Below, piece after piece: positions 26,458 to 35,379 of a stretch of DNA of 64,000 nucleotides. The position numbers and the translations under genes were made by a program. The stretch spans positions 1-64,000 of the forward strand of contig JALUUM010000016.1 in the NCBI GenBank assembly GCA_027021365.1, read 5' to 3'. The notes under the pieces were generated by a model that worked only from the letters and a program-made list of their open reading frames with translations, did no database searches and was not told the DNA's origin. The first letter of the stretch is position 1, and every line of letters starts with the position of its first letter. The DNA comes from Spirochaetales bacterium (GTDB taxonomy: Bacteria > Spirochaetota > Spirochaetia > SZUA-6).

Positions 26458-26970
26458 ATGAAAGAAAAGAACATGGCGAAGGCTGACTTTGTTACCTCTA
26501 TTTTTCTTATCCTCTTCGGATTATTTGTGCTCTACCAGTCCCTACAGATGCCACGATTCGAGGAGAGACACGTAAATCCGTACTCTGTTCCGGGGCTCGT
26601 TCCCGGATTTCTGGGTATTGTGCTTGCCTTTCTGGGGCTAGTTCTCTTTGTAAGGTCTATATTGAAAGGGGGCCACAGATTGGAGCTTACAGCTTCGAGG
26701 ATAAGAGATTTCTTTCTCGACGAGAGTACCAAAAGAATACTGATTACAATAATTTTGAGTGTTGGCTATGGAGTTTTTCTCGGAAAGATAAAGTTTTCTA
26801 TTCTTACTGCTCTCTATGTTTTCCTGTTTATCGTTATTTTCGACTACAAGAGGCAGAAAACCCTGAAAGACCAATGGAAAATATTCCTTTCGGGATTTAT
26901 AGTTGCAGTGCTTACATCTGCTTCTGTCACGTATGTTTTCCGGTATCTCTTTCTTGTTAATCTTCCATAA
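26458..26970 (+). CDS. tctB: TTT-family small permease TctB (second system)
   Basis: 170 aa with four hydrophobic helices, typical of TctB/DUF1468 (ADFVTSIFLILFGLFVLYQSLQMPRFEER at the start). ATG 26458 has GGGGAAAGAG upstream; an in-frame earlier start (26434) would lie in the hairpin. Gene order tctC-tctB-tctA confirms the assignment. Confidence 0.9.
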   Translation: MKEKNMAKADFVTSIFLILFGLFVLYQSLQMPRFEERHVNPYSVPGLVPGFLGIVLAFLGLVLFVRSILKGGHRLELTASRIRDFFLDESTKRILITIILSVGYGVFLGKIKFSILTALYVFLFIVIFDYKRQKTLKDQWKIFLSGFIVAVLTSASVTYVFRYLFLVNLP

Positions 26971-26994
26971 TCATTTACAACAGCGGAGGCAAAA

Positions 26995-28518
26995 ATGCTT
27001 GAAGGATTAAGAATGTTTGTGGAGGCTCTGGGAGGATTCATGACTCCCAAGGCCCTCTTCGATGTACTGTGGGCCACGCAGCTCGGAATAATTGTTGGAA
27101 TGCTCCCCGGTCTTACTGCAACCATGGGAGTTGCACTGATGACGACTCTCACTTTCAAAATGGCAACGAGTAATGCAGTTCTGATACTTATTTGCATGTA
27201 TATCGGAGCGATATACGGTGGTAGCAGAAGTGCAATACTCTTGAATATTCCGGGTACACCTGCAAATGCCGCCACTGCTGTGGACGGATACCCCGCGGCA
27301 AAGAAAGGCCTCGCCGGCCAGGCAATAGGAATTGGTACTACCGGTTCCTTTTTGGGCTCTCTTATCGGAATGTTCATGCTTGCTCTCTTTACACCGCTCA
27401 TAGGAAACTTCGCCCTAAGCTTTCAATCCTTTGAATTCTTCTGGCTTTCTGTTTTTGGGGTTGTAATCTGTGGTAACTTGACAGCTCCCAAGGATCCTTT
27501 GAAAGGCTGGATATCAGGTTTTCTTGGCCTTTTCATTTCCATGATAGGAATGGAGAATATGTATGCCTACAAACGTTTTTCCTTCGGGTGGGTTGAACTT
27601 TCCGGAGGCATAGCACTTATTCCTGCTATGGTTGGTGCCTTTGGATTTGCAGAAATAATAATGGTAATGAAATACCCCGTCATGGAAGTGGTAAAGACAA
27701 AGATAGAGCATGTAATTCCGAGGCCACGAGAGATAGCCAGGTACTGGAAGACGATAGTGAGATCGGGCATAGTGGGGACCTTTATCGGTGCCGTTCCCGG
27801 TGTAGGTGAGGACATAGCGGCATGGGTCTCTTACGACCTTGCCAGGCGTTCCAGCAAGGAAAAAGAGAAATTCGGCAAAGGATCCTTCGAGGGCTTGATA
27901 GCGGCGGAGACCGGCAACAATGCCTGTGTTGCCGGTGCAATGATACCTGTACTTTCACTGGCCATTCCAGGTTCAGCACCGGCTGCCGTGCTCCTTGCAG
28001 CCATGTTCATACACGGAGTTCGCCCGGGTCCGCTTATAATGCTAGAGTTTCCCACCTTCATCTACCAGGTGGTGGCCATGGTGCTCCTTGCAACAACGGC
28101 GATGTTTATACTGGGGTTGTCATTGGTTAGAACGCTGGTAAAGATACTGCTCGTCCCAAGGCAGAAACTCATGCCCATAGTTTTCGTGCTGTGCATGGTA
28201 GGTTCATTTGCCATTCACGGAAGGATATTCGAAGTGGGAGTGATGATAGTTTTCGGTATCATCGGTTACTACATGAGAGTGATGGATTATCCGATAGCAC
28301 CGCTCGTATTGGGAATAATCCTGGGGAAGATTCTGGACCCGAATTTGAGAAGGGCACTTGTCATTTCCAATGGAAACCTTATCCCCTTCTTTACAAGGCC
28401 GATTTCGGCTGTAATCTTTGTTATTACCCTTCTTACCATATTCAGCAGGATGCAGTGGTTCAGAAACCTCGTATCTTCGGCCACAGGTGGGATAAAGCGC
28501 CTGTTGAAGCGCTCTTAG
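26995..28518 (+). CDS. tctA: TTT-family large permease TctA (second system)
   Basis: 507 aa multi-helix carboxylate permease. Hallmarks: GIIVGMLPGLTATMGVALM near the N-terminus, YGGSRSAILLNIPGTPANAATAVDGYPAAKKG, and the second-half counterparts FIGAVPGVGEDIAAWVSY and LSLAIPGSAPAAVLLAAMFIHGVRPGP. Starts 24 nt after tctB with AGCGGAGG upstream. Works in the cytoplasmic membrane with TctB and the TctC binding protein encoded just upstream. Confidence 0.95.
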   Translation: MLEGLRMFVEALGGFMTPKALFDVLWATQLGIIVGMLPGLTATMGVALMTTLTFKMATSNAVLILICMYIGAIYGGSRSAILLNIPGTPANAATAVDGYPAAKKGLAGQAIGIGTTGSFLGSLIGMFMLALFTPLIGNFALSFQSFEFFWLSVFGVVICGNLTAPKDPLKGWISGFLGLFISMIGMENMYAYKRFSFGWVELSGGIALIPAMVGAFGFAEIIMVMKYPVMEVVKTKIEHVIPRPREIARYWKTIVRSGIVGTFIGAVPGVGEDIAAWVSYDLARRSSKEKEKFGKGSFEGLIAAETGNNACVAGAMIPVLSLAIPGSAPAAVLLAAMFIHGVRPGPLIMLEFPTFIYQVVAMVLLATTAMFILGLSLVRTLVKILLVPRQKLMPIVFVLCMVGSFAIHGRIFEVGVMIVFGIIGYYMRVMDYPIAPLVLGIILGKILDPNLRRALVISNGNLIPFFTRPISAVIFVITLLTIFSRMQWFRNLVSSATGGIKRLLKRS

Positions 28519-28602
28519 CATAAAGTGCATAAAGTGGTACAGTACACAGTGCATGAGAGGTTGCAACGGATAAAAGGACATACAAGTAAAAGGACATACA
28601 AG
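28519..28602 (+). repeat. Short perfect tandem duplications in a leader
   Basis: CATAAAGTG occurs twice in tandem (28519-28536) and a 16-bp unit TAAAAGGACATACAAG occurs twice in tandem (28571-28602), between tctA and the dehydrogenase gene. The second duplication ends in the Shine-Dalgarno region of the next gene, so copy number could alter its translation. Confidence 0.85.
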
Positions 28603-28612
28603 GGGTAGGCGT

Positions 28613-29797
28613 ATGGAAGAAATAAGAGTCGGATTCGTCGGAGCGGGTTTTGCAGCAACTTTTCATTATGAATCGTTGGTAGAGGCAGGTCTCTCCTATG
28701 TGAAACCCGTGGGTGTATATTCCAAGAGAAGTGAAAGCAGGGAGAAATTTGCCTCGGATAGAAACATGAAAGCTTTCGATACTCTGGAAGCACTTTTCTC
28801 CGAGGTGGATTCCGTTCATGTGTGTGTGCCTCCCGCTCTCCACGAAAGTGTGGTTGTAAAGGCACTTGAGAAGAATGTGAATGCCATAGTTGAAAAACCC
28901 TTCACCGGCTTTTTCGGCCCGTCGGATGTTTCCGGTTTCAGGGGTAATGCTTTTCCCAAGGAGGAGATGAGAAGGGGAGCCCTGGAGAGTGCAGAGAGGA
29001 TGCTCGAAGCGGAGAGGAACAGCGAAGCAAATATTTACTATGCGGAAAACTGGGTGTTCGCACCTGTCATTCAGAAGGAGGTTGAAATAATAAGAAAAAC
29101 GAAGGCCCAGGTTCTGTGGATAATGGCCGAGGAGTCACATTCCGGTTCACATTCACCCACCTACGGAAAATGGAGATACTCTGGTGGCGGATCTATAATG
29201 GGTAAGGGAACCCATCCCCTTACCACGGTTCTCTATTTGAAAAGAGTAGAAGGAATCGAGAGAGAGGGGAAACCTATTCGTCCTGTAAGCGTTACAGCCA
29301 GGACCCATGAGATAACGAGACTTCCCGGATACATGGACATGGGGTTTTTGCGCACTAATTACGATGACGTGGAAGATTTCGGGCTCCTCCATGTGACCTT
29401 CGAGGACGGAACGATAGCGGATATCTTTTGCAGCGAGATCGTGCTCGGGGGTGTACACAACTGGCTCGAGGTATTTGCCAACAACCACAGAACCAGATGC
29501 AACATCAACCCGATCGATGCCCTGGAGACCTACAATCCGAAGGAAGAGCAGTTTGAAGATGTCTATGTGGTGGAAAAGATTGGAACGAAGCAGGGTTGGA
29601 GCAAACCGGCCCCCGATGAAAACTGGATGAACGGGTATGTCCAGGAATTGAAGAATTTCTACATTTCAATGGGGAGGAGGGAAAAGTCTCTCTGTGATTC
29701 GGAACTGGGTTTCGACACGGTTGCTGTTATCTATTCTGCCTACCTTTCTGCTGAGCGGAGAGGGGCGGAGGTGGAAACCATCAACCTTGGATCCTAG
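28613..29797 (+). CDS. Gfo/Idh/MocA-family NAD(P)-dependent oxidoreductase
   Basis: 394 aa. Rossmann domain GFVGAGFAATFHYESL at residues 6-21, VDSVHVCVPPALHESVVVKALEKNVNAIVEKPF with the EKP motif near residue 94, and a substrate domain beginning YYAENWVFAP, with the GGGSIMGKGTHPLTTVLYL segment carrying the catalytic His. A 30-residue insert after EKPF is unusual. It likely oxidises or reduces a cyclic sugar or sugar acid taken up by the adjacent TTT transporter. Its 3' end overlaps the convergent dppC gene by 17 nt. Confidence 0.88.
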   Translation: MEEIRVGFVGAGFAATFHYESLVEAGLSYVKPVGVYSKRSESREKFASDRNMKAFDTLEALFSEVDSVHVCVPPALHESVVVKALEKNVNAIVEKPFTGFFGPSDVSGFRGNAFPKEEMRRGALESAERMLEAERNSEANIYYAENWVFAPVIQKEVEIIRKTKAQVLWIMAEESHSGSHSPTYGKWRYSGGGSIMGKGTHPLTTVLYLKRVEGIEREGKPIRPVSVTARTHEITRLPGYMDMGFLRTNYDDVEDFGLLHVTFEDGTIADIFCSEIVLGGVHNWLEVFANNHRTRCNINPIDALETYNPKEEQFEDVYVVEKIGTKQGWSKPAPDENWMNGYVQELKNFYISMGRREKSLCDSELGFDTVAVIYSAYLSAERRGAEVETINLGS

Positions 29798-30665
29798 GAT
29801 TTATCTTCTCGGAAAGTGTATCTCCTATTATATTGAAGGACAGTACTGTTAGTGCAAGGGCAACACCGGGGTAGATTGCCATCCAGGGTGCCTGTACGAG
29901 GTAGTTCCTTGCATCCTTCAGCATGAGCCCCCAGCTTGCAGTGGGAGGCTGTGTTCCCAGGCCGAGAAATGAAAGAGACGCCTCTATTACAACCGAGATG
30001 GCAAATGTTATCGAACCCTGTACGACGACCTTGCCGAGGAGGTTGGGAATGATGTGGAGAAAAACAATCTTCAACTGAGAGCTGCCCAGTGCACGCGATG
30101 CTTCCACGTACCCTTCGGTCTTAATAGAGAGGGCTTCCGCCCTTACGATTCTGGCGAATACGGGGCTGAAGATCACGCCTATTGCGAGCATTACCTGGAG
30201 CAGGCCATAGCCGAGAAAGGAGACCACTGTTATTGCCAGGAGGACCGTGGGAAAGGAGAGTATGCTGTCCATGAGGAGCATAAGTATATTGTCCACGAGA
30301 CCTTCGGATAGAGCCGCTATCATGCCCACTGTAAGACCAATTACAACGGCTATGGATACGGAGACTATTCCTACGAGAAGGGCGGACCTGGAACCGTAGA
30401 TTATTCTGCTAAAGAGGTCCCGACCGAAGTTGTCCGTTCCGAGCAGGTACTTTCCCGACGGGGGTGCAAACCTCTCCTCGAGGTGCTGGTCGTTGGGATT
30501 GTAAGGTGAGATTATGGGAGCTGCCAGTGCGGCAGCTCCCAGTATTACAAGGTATATGATAGAGGCGTAGAAGAGCCTGTTTCTCTGTGATGCTTTACTC
30601 CTTGGTGGCTTTATTAGCGGCTTTTGGAGTAACTTTTCTGATGCCTTTTGTCCGTGGGAATTCAA
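29781..30665 (-). CDS. dppC: Peptide/nickel-type ABC transporter permease DppC
   Basis: 294 aa with the OppC_N leader segment and the BPD_transp_1 core: LLGTDNFGRDLFSRIIYGSRSALLVG and the EAA-like loop VEASRALGSSQLKIVFLHIIPNLLG that docks on the ATPases. TTG is the start codon, supported by GGAGGAG 7 nt upstream and no better in-frame start. Last gene of the operon, separated from dppA by 99 bp. Permease partner is DppB at 34.4-35.3 kb. Confidence 0.93.
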   Translation of the reverse strand: MNSHGQKASEKLLQKPLIKPPRSKASQRNRLFYASIIYLVILGAAALAAPIISPYNPNDQHLEERFAPPSGKYLLGTDNFGRDLFSRIIYGSRSALLVGIVSVSIAVVIGLTVGMIAALSEGLVDNILMLLMDSILSFPTVLLAITVVSFLGYGLLQVMLAIGVIFSPVFARIVRAEALSIKTEGYVEASRALGSSQLKIVFLHIIPNLLGKVVVQGSITFAISVVIEASLSFLGLGTQPPTASWGLMLKDARNYLVQAPWMAIYPGVALALTVLSFNIIGDTLSEKINPRIQG

Positions 30666-30764
30666 GTTACGACTCCTCCATCTGTTATTTCTTCGGTCAT
30701 CTTAGGATGCCCACCTCTTTATCTTTCATTTCTCATGTTATCTTTTGTTTCTCATGTCAGGATG

Positions 30765-32276
30765 CTATTTCTTGAACTCTGTCCATCTGAAATCGAGCGT
30801 GTCGAGCTTTGGTGTTACCCTAAAGCCTACTACGTCGTTTCTTATGGCATTGTAAACGTACGGTGAACCGAGATACATAAAAGGTACTTCCCTTGCCATT
30901 ATCTCCAGAGCCTTGTCGTAGAGAGCCTTTCTCTTCTCGAATCCGATGGTGACCCTTGCCTGGTCTATAAGGCTCTTGCACTCATCGTTGACCCAACGTA
31001 CGTATCTCTTTGGTCCTCCGTAGCCGGCCAGTGTTCCGTCGGGATCGAGTTTTCCCGTATGCCCGATAACTGTTAGGTCGTACTTAGCCTGCCTGTATAC
31101 ATCGCTTATCCATGTGGACCAGTCTACCAGCTTTATCTTCACATTCAGGCCGACCTTTGTAAGCATTTCCTGGTACATCTCGCCGGCCTTTACATGGGCT
31201 TCGTAGTTCTGTGGGAGGAACATCTGTATTTCGGTGTCTTTTCCAACGCCTGCTTCCTTTAGCAGTTCCCTGGCCTTGTCCGGGTTGTAGGAGTAGAAGT
31301 GGAAATCCTTGTAGTAGGGATTGGAGTAGTCCATGAATGTATTTACTATCTTTCCTCCGCCGTAGGCAATGTCCAGTACCTTCTGCTTGTCGATTGCGTA
31401 GTTAATAGCTTGCCTTACCCTGAGGTCGTTTAATGGAGGCCTGCTGCAGTTCATGGACATGACGAGTATCAGTGCCGAAAGGTCCTTTTCTATCCTTATG
31501 TTGGGATCCTTCTTCAGTGTGGGTATGTCTTCCTTGTTGATTCTGAATGCGATGTCGAGCTGCCCGGAGAGCATTCCCTGGACCGCCACGGATCTTTCAG
31601 GAATGATGTTTATGATAACCTTGTCTATCTTGGGGTGTCCGGCAATCCAGTATTTAGGATTCTTTTGAAGTACCACCCTGCTGTCCCTAACCCACTCAAC
31701 GAGGGAGTAGGGGCCGGTACCTACAGGCTTCGATGCGAAGTCGTGGCCGGAATCTATGAGACTCTTTGGAAGGATTGCCCCCCATCCTGATGCGAGGGAA
31801 GCAAGAAATGGAGCGCTTACCGTTTTGAGCTTGAAAATCACCGTGTAATCATCAGGTGTATCTATCTCTGAGATGGCGGAGAACTCCTTTGCCTTGGGAG
31901 ATGCCGTATCCTTGCTTAGGATGCGCTGGAAGGTAGCTTTTACATCCTTCGATGTAAATGAATCACCATTATGAAAAACAACTCCTTTCCTGAGGTGGAA
32001 TGTCCATTCAAGGGAATCCGAAGAAACATCCCAGCTCTCGGCAAGGGCCGGAACAATCTTTCCGTTCTCGTCCGGCTCGACCAGGGTATCATAGATACTC
32101 TTCAAGACCTGGAAGGTCAGCGTGCCCGAGGTCTTCTGAGGATCCAGCGTATCCGGGTTTCCGGAAAGGGATACATTCAAAGCTCTCTCTTCCTCCTGTC
32201 CTGTTGCGAATGTAAGACCGGAGAAGAGAAGTAACAGAAGCCCTGTCAAAAGAATAATTCTGGTAACATTCTTCAT
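30765..32276 (-). CDS. dppA: Peptide/nickel-type ABC transporter substrate-binding protein (SBP_bac_5)
   Basis: 503 aa periplasmic binding protein, cluster C. Signal peptide to about residue 25 (LTFATGQEEE), no lipobox. The mature N-terminus LNVSLSGNPDTLDPQKTSGTLTFQVLKSIYDTL and the block VPALAESWDVSSDSLEWTFHLRKGVVFHNGDSFTSKDVKATF are diagnostic. Also RVRQAINYAIDK. Sits between dppF and dppC, an unusual order since the binding protein is usually first. Ligand (peptide, nickel, oligosaccharide or opine) cannot be decided from sequence. Confidence 0.94.
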   Translation of the reverse strand: MKNVTRIILLTGLLLLLFSGLTFATGQEEERALNVSLSGNPDTLDPQKTSGTLTFQVLKSIYDTLVEPDENGKIVPALAESWDVSSDSLEWTFHLRKGVVFHNGDSFTSKDVKATFQRILSKDTASPKAKEFSAISEIDTPDDYTVIFKLKTVSAPFLASLASGWGAILPKSLIDSGHDFASKPVGTGPYSLVEWVRDSRVVLQKNPKYWIAGHPKIDKVIINIIPERSVAVQGMLSGQLDIAFRINKEDIPTLKKDPNIRIEKDLSALILVMSMNCSRPPLNDLRVRQAINYAIDKQKVLDIAYGGGKIVNTFMDYSNPYYKDFHFYSYNPDKARELLKEAGVGKDTEIQMFLPQNYEAHVKAGEMYQEMLTKVGLNVKIKLVDWSTWISDVYRQAKYDLTVIGHTGKLDPDGTLAGYGGPKRYVRWVNDECKSLIDQARVTIGFEKRKALYDKALEIMAREVPFMYLGSPYVYNAIRNDVVGFRVTPKLDTLDFRWTEFKK

Positions 32277-32298
32277 GTTTACCTCCTTGGTTTTTCCG

Positions 32299-33297
32299 TC
32301 ATGGAGACGGGTTTTTTATATTGAAGCATGCAACTGCATGCTCATCGCCTGCATCTATCAGTTCAGGTTCACTCTCCAGGCATTCGCTGGAACGTATGGG
32401 ACACTTGTCGAAATACCTGCACCCCCTGAAAGGCAGGCCTCCCTTTTTGACCTGGCCCCTTGTAGCACCACTTGCAGCCTGCTCCCCTGTAGCAACGCCC
32501 GGAGTGGGGTGGGCTCTCTTCTTTCCAGGTACCGAGTTCAAGAGCCTTATCGTATAGGGATGGAGGGGAGAGGATATGATTTCTCTCTCCGAGCCGATTT
32601 CCACTATCTTGCCCAGGTACATGACAGCTATCCTGTCGCTCAAATAGGATACGAGGTTCAGGTCGTGTGAGATGAAGAGGTATGTAAGGGAGAGTTCATC
32701 TTTCAGGTCGAGCAGGAGGTTGATTATTTGCGCCTGAATGGAAACATCGAGGTTTGAAACTGGCTCATCGAGAACGAGAAAGTCCGGATCCATTGTGAGT
32801 GCTCTTGCTATTACGAGCCTCTGCTTCTGGCCTCCCGAAAACTCGTGAGGGTATTTGACCTTTGCCCCCGGCGAGACCCCAACGAGCTCCATCAGATGCT
32901 CTACCTTTTCCCTTCTCTCACCCTGAGGGACCCTAAGGTTCTTCAATCCTTCCGAAAGGCTCGTCTCTATTTTCAGTTTGGGGTTAAGGGCACTGTTGGG
33001 GTCCTGGAATACTATCTGCATTCTTCTCCTGAAACTCTTCAGTTTTTTCGTGGAAAGTTTGCATAGGTTTACCGAATCGAAGATGATGTCTCCGCTGGTG
33101 GGCTTTTCGAGAAAAAGTGATACCCTTGCAAGAGTGGTCTTGCCACAGCCCGACTCTCCCACGAGACCGAATATTGTTCCCTTTTCGATGTCGAAACTCA
33201 CCCGGTCCACTGCAGTAACGGATTTGCCTCCCGTATCGAGAAAGCCGCTTCCCTTGAATACCTTTGTAAGATTCTTTATCTCCACGAGCCTATTCAT
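32299..33297 (-). CDS. dppF: Peptide-type ABC transporter ATPase DppF
   Basis: 332 aa. Walker A GESGCGKTT (about 43-51), Q-loop FQDPNSALNP, signature FSGGQKQR, Walker B DFLVLDEPVSNLD and switch His in LFISHDL. The oligopeptide-family C-terminus with a Cys-rich cluster (FRGCRYFDKCP, later VACF) can bind an Fe-S cluster. A linker of about 25 residues (PTPGVATGEQAASGATRGQ) before the Cys cluster is unusual and low-complexity. Pairs with DppD 70 nt upstream. Confidence 0.95.
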   Translation of the reverse strand: MNRLVEIKNLTKVFKGSGFLDTGGKSVTAVDRVSFDIEKGTIFGLVGESGCGKTTLARVSLFLEKPTSGDIIFDSVNLCKLSTKKLKSFRRRMQIVFQDPNSALNPKLKIETSLSEGLKNLRVPQGERREKVEHLMELVGVSPGAKVKYPHEFSGGQKQRLVIARALTMDPDFLVLDEPVSNLDVSIQAQIINLLLDLKDELSLTYLFISHDLNLVSYLSDRIAVMYLGKIVEIGSEREIISSPLHPYTIRLLNSVPGKKRAHPTPGVATGEQAASGATRGQVKKGGLPFRGCRYFDKCPIRSSECLESEPELIDAGDEHAVACFNIKNPSP

Positions 33298-33367
33298 TTA
33301 ACTAATCCATTCAATTCGATTTATTTCCATTCGATTCACACATTCAAACCATCCATTTCTCTCCGGT

Positions 33368-34363
33368 TCATTCTATCCATTTCTTTCCGGTGAAGTGGCA
33401 AGCAACAAGGTGCAGTCCCCTCACGTTTTCTCCTGCCTTCACCGGCACGAGGGGGGGTTCCTCTGCAGAACAAATATCTTCTGCAATGGGGCATCTCGGG
33501 TGAAAGGCACAGCCCGACGGAACCGATGACGCATCAGGAACCTTTCCCGGAATGGACTTTAATCTTCTTCCCCTTTTTTCAGGGTCCGGTATCGAAAGGA
33601 GGAGAAGTTTCGTGTACGGATGAAGTGGTTTTTCGAAGAGTTCCTCCTTGCCCGCATTTTCCACGATTTTTCCGGCATAGATAACAGAAATCTTGTTGGC
33701 AATCTCTCTCACTATTCCAAGGTCGTGTGAAATGAAGAGGATACTCATGTTGAGGCTTTCCTTTAGTTTTTCGATGAGCTTCAATATCTGCCGTTGCAGG
33801 GTGACATCCAGTGCAGTGGTTGGTTCGTCCGCTATCACCAGCGATGGATTACAGCTTATCGCCATGGCAATCATTGCCCTTTGCTTCATCCCACCTGAAA
33901 GTTCGTGCGGGTAGCTGTTGAGGATTCTCTTATCCGCTCCCAGGCCTACAAGCCCCAGTATCTCCAAGGTCCTCTCCAGAGCCTCACTTCTCGACATCCC
34001 CAGGTGCAGCCTCAACATCTCACCGATCTGTTCGCCGATCTTGAAAGCAGGGTTCAAATACTTTGCCGGTTCCTGAAAAACCATGGCAATTTCCTTCCCA
34101 CGGATGCTCCTCTTTTCCTCCTCTTCCAGCTCCAGAATGTTTTTCCCCTTGAATATTATCTTCCCCATGTTGATTCTTGCCGGCGGTTCGGGCAATATTC
34201 CCATCACTGCAGAGGATGTGACTGTTTTCCCCGAGCCCGATTCTCCCACGAGTCCGTGAACTTCCCTTTCCCTTATCTCCAAAGAGACGCCCCTTACAGC
34301 CCTCGCCTTCGGTTCGAATGTAACATGAAGATTCTCTACACGTAACAGTGCCTTTTCTTCCAT
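33368..34363 (-). CDS. dppD: Peptide-type ABC transporter ATPase DppD
   Basis: 331 aa. Walker A GESGSGKTV (about 37-45), Q-loop FQEPAKYLNP, signature LSGGMKQR, Walker B SLVIADEPTTALD, switch LFISHDLG. C-terminal oligopeptide ABC extension with CAFHPRCPIAEDIC. Lies 3 nt downstream of dppB and forms the ATPase heterodimer with DppF. Confidence 0.95.
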   Translation of the reverse strand: MEEKALLRVENLHVTFEPKARAVRGVSLEIREREVHGLVGESGSGKTVTSSAVMGILPEPPARINMGKIIFKGKNILELEEEEKRSIRGKEIAMVFQEPAKYLNPAFKIGEQIGEMLRLHLGMSRSEALERTLEILGLVGLGADKRILNSYPHELSGGMKQRAMIAMAISCNPSLVIADEPTTALDVTLQRQILKLIEKLKESLNMSILFISHDLGIVREIANKISVIYAGKIVENAGKEELFEKPLHPYTKLLLLSIPDPEKRGRRLKSIPGKVPDASSVPSGCAFHPRCPIAEDICSAEEPPLVPVKAGENVRGLHLVACHFTGKKWIE

Positions 34364-34366
34364 CTC

Positions 34367-35293
34367 CTACTGTATCCTTATCTTGGGGTTCAACAGGCTG
34401 TACATGACGTCCACGGCAAAGTTTATAAGTGAAAATATAATTGCCACGAAAACCACTCCCCCCTGGATCAGGGTAAAATCCCTCTGATAGATTCCCGTAA
34501 GGAACAATCTTCCCAGGCCGGGAAGAGAAAAGACCTGCTCTATGATTATCGCACCACCGAGCATGTAACCGAACTGGATACCGGTAACGGTAATAACGGG
34601 AAGCAGCGCATTCTTCAGAGCATGCTTGTACTTTATCATCCTCTCGGTTAATCCCTTTGCCTTTGCAGTAACTATGTATTCCTTGCTCAGTTCCTCAACC
34701 ATGGATGCCCTGGTAAGACGGAGGATTACAGCGGCTCTTGCGAAGCCGAGGGAGAGGGAGGGGAGTATATAGTATTTGATACCGCCGAATCCAAAGAGGG
34801 GAAAGAGGTGAAACTGTACGGCAAATATCAAGAGTAGTATTATTCCTAACCAGAAACTTGGTATGGCCATCCCAAGCTGGGACATGGCCATTCCAAGGTA
34901 ATCCCAGAGGGACCACCTCTTGACGGCAGAAATTACACCAAGTGGTATGGCTATTATTACTCCGAAGAGTATTCCGAAGAAAGCGAGTGTCAGGGTAACG
35001 GGAAATCTCTTCATTATCAGTTTGGTAACCGGCTGATCGGTAATCATCGATTTCCCGAAATCGAATATTGCTACCCGCTGAAGCCACTCCGTGTACTGTA
35101 GTGCCAGTGGCTTGTCTATGCCAAGTTTGGCTCGTATTGCCTCTATATCCTCATCAGTTGCATCGATCCCGGCAATTACAGCTGCCGGATCTCCCGGTAT
35201 CACTCTTATTACGAAGAAAATGATCGTGGAAACAAGAAATATCGTGATGATTAGTCTTAAAAATCTCTTTACCAAAAAGATAAACAATTTCAT
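34367..35293 (-). CDS. dppB: Peptide-type ABC transporter permease DppB
   Basis: 308 aa with six hydrophobic helices. Starts with the family sequence FLVKRFLRLIITIFLVSTIIFFVIRVIPGDPA and has the EAA-like cytoplasmic loop TAKAKGLTERMIKYKHALKNALLPVITV. First transporter gene of the operon, after the metallo-beta-lactamase-fold gene (86 bp gap). Confidence 0.95.
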   Translation of the reverse strand: MKLFIFLVKRFLRLIITIFLVSTIIFFVIRVIPGDPAAVIAGIDATDEDIEAIRAKLGIDKPLALQYTEWLQRVAIFDFGKSMITDQPVTKLIMKRFPVTLTLAFFGILFGVIIAIPLGVISAVKRWSLWDYLGMAMSQLGMAIPSFWLGIILLLIFAVQFHLFPLFGFGGIKYYILPSLSLGFARAAVILRLTRASMVEELSKEYIVTAKAKGLTERMIKYKHALKNALLPVITVTGIQFGYMLGGAIIIEQVFSLPGLGRLFLTGIYQRDFTLIQGGVVFVAIIFSLINFAVDVMYSLLNPKIRIQ

Positions 35294-35379
35294 GCGCTGC
35301 TCTCGATTTGGAATATTCTAAATGAATTGTAAAAATATTCAAGAGAGAAGTCTTTTAAATTTGCATTTTTAACTTATTT

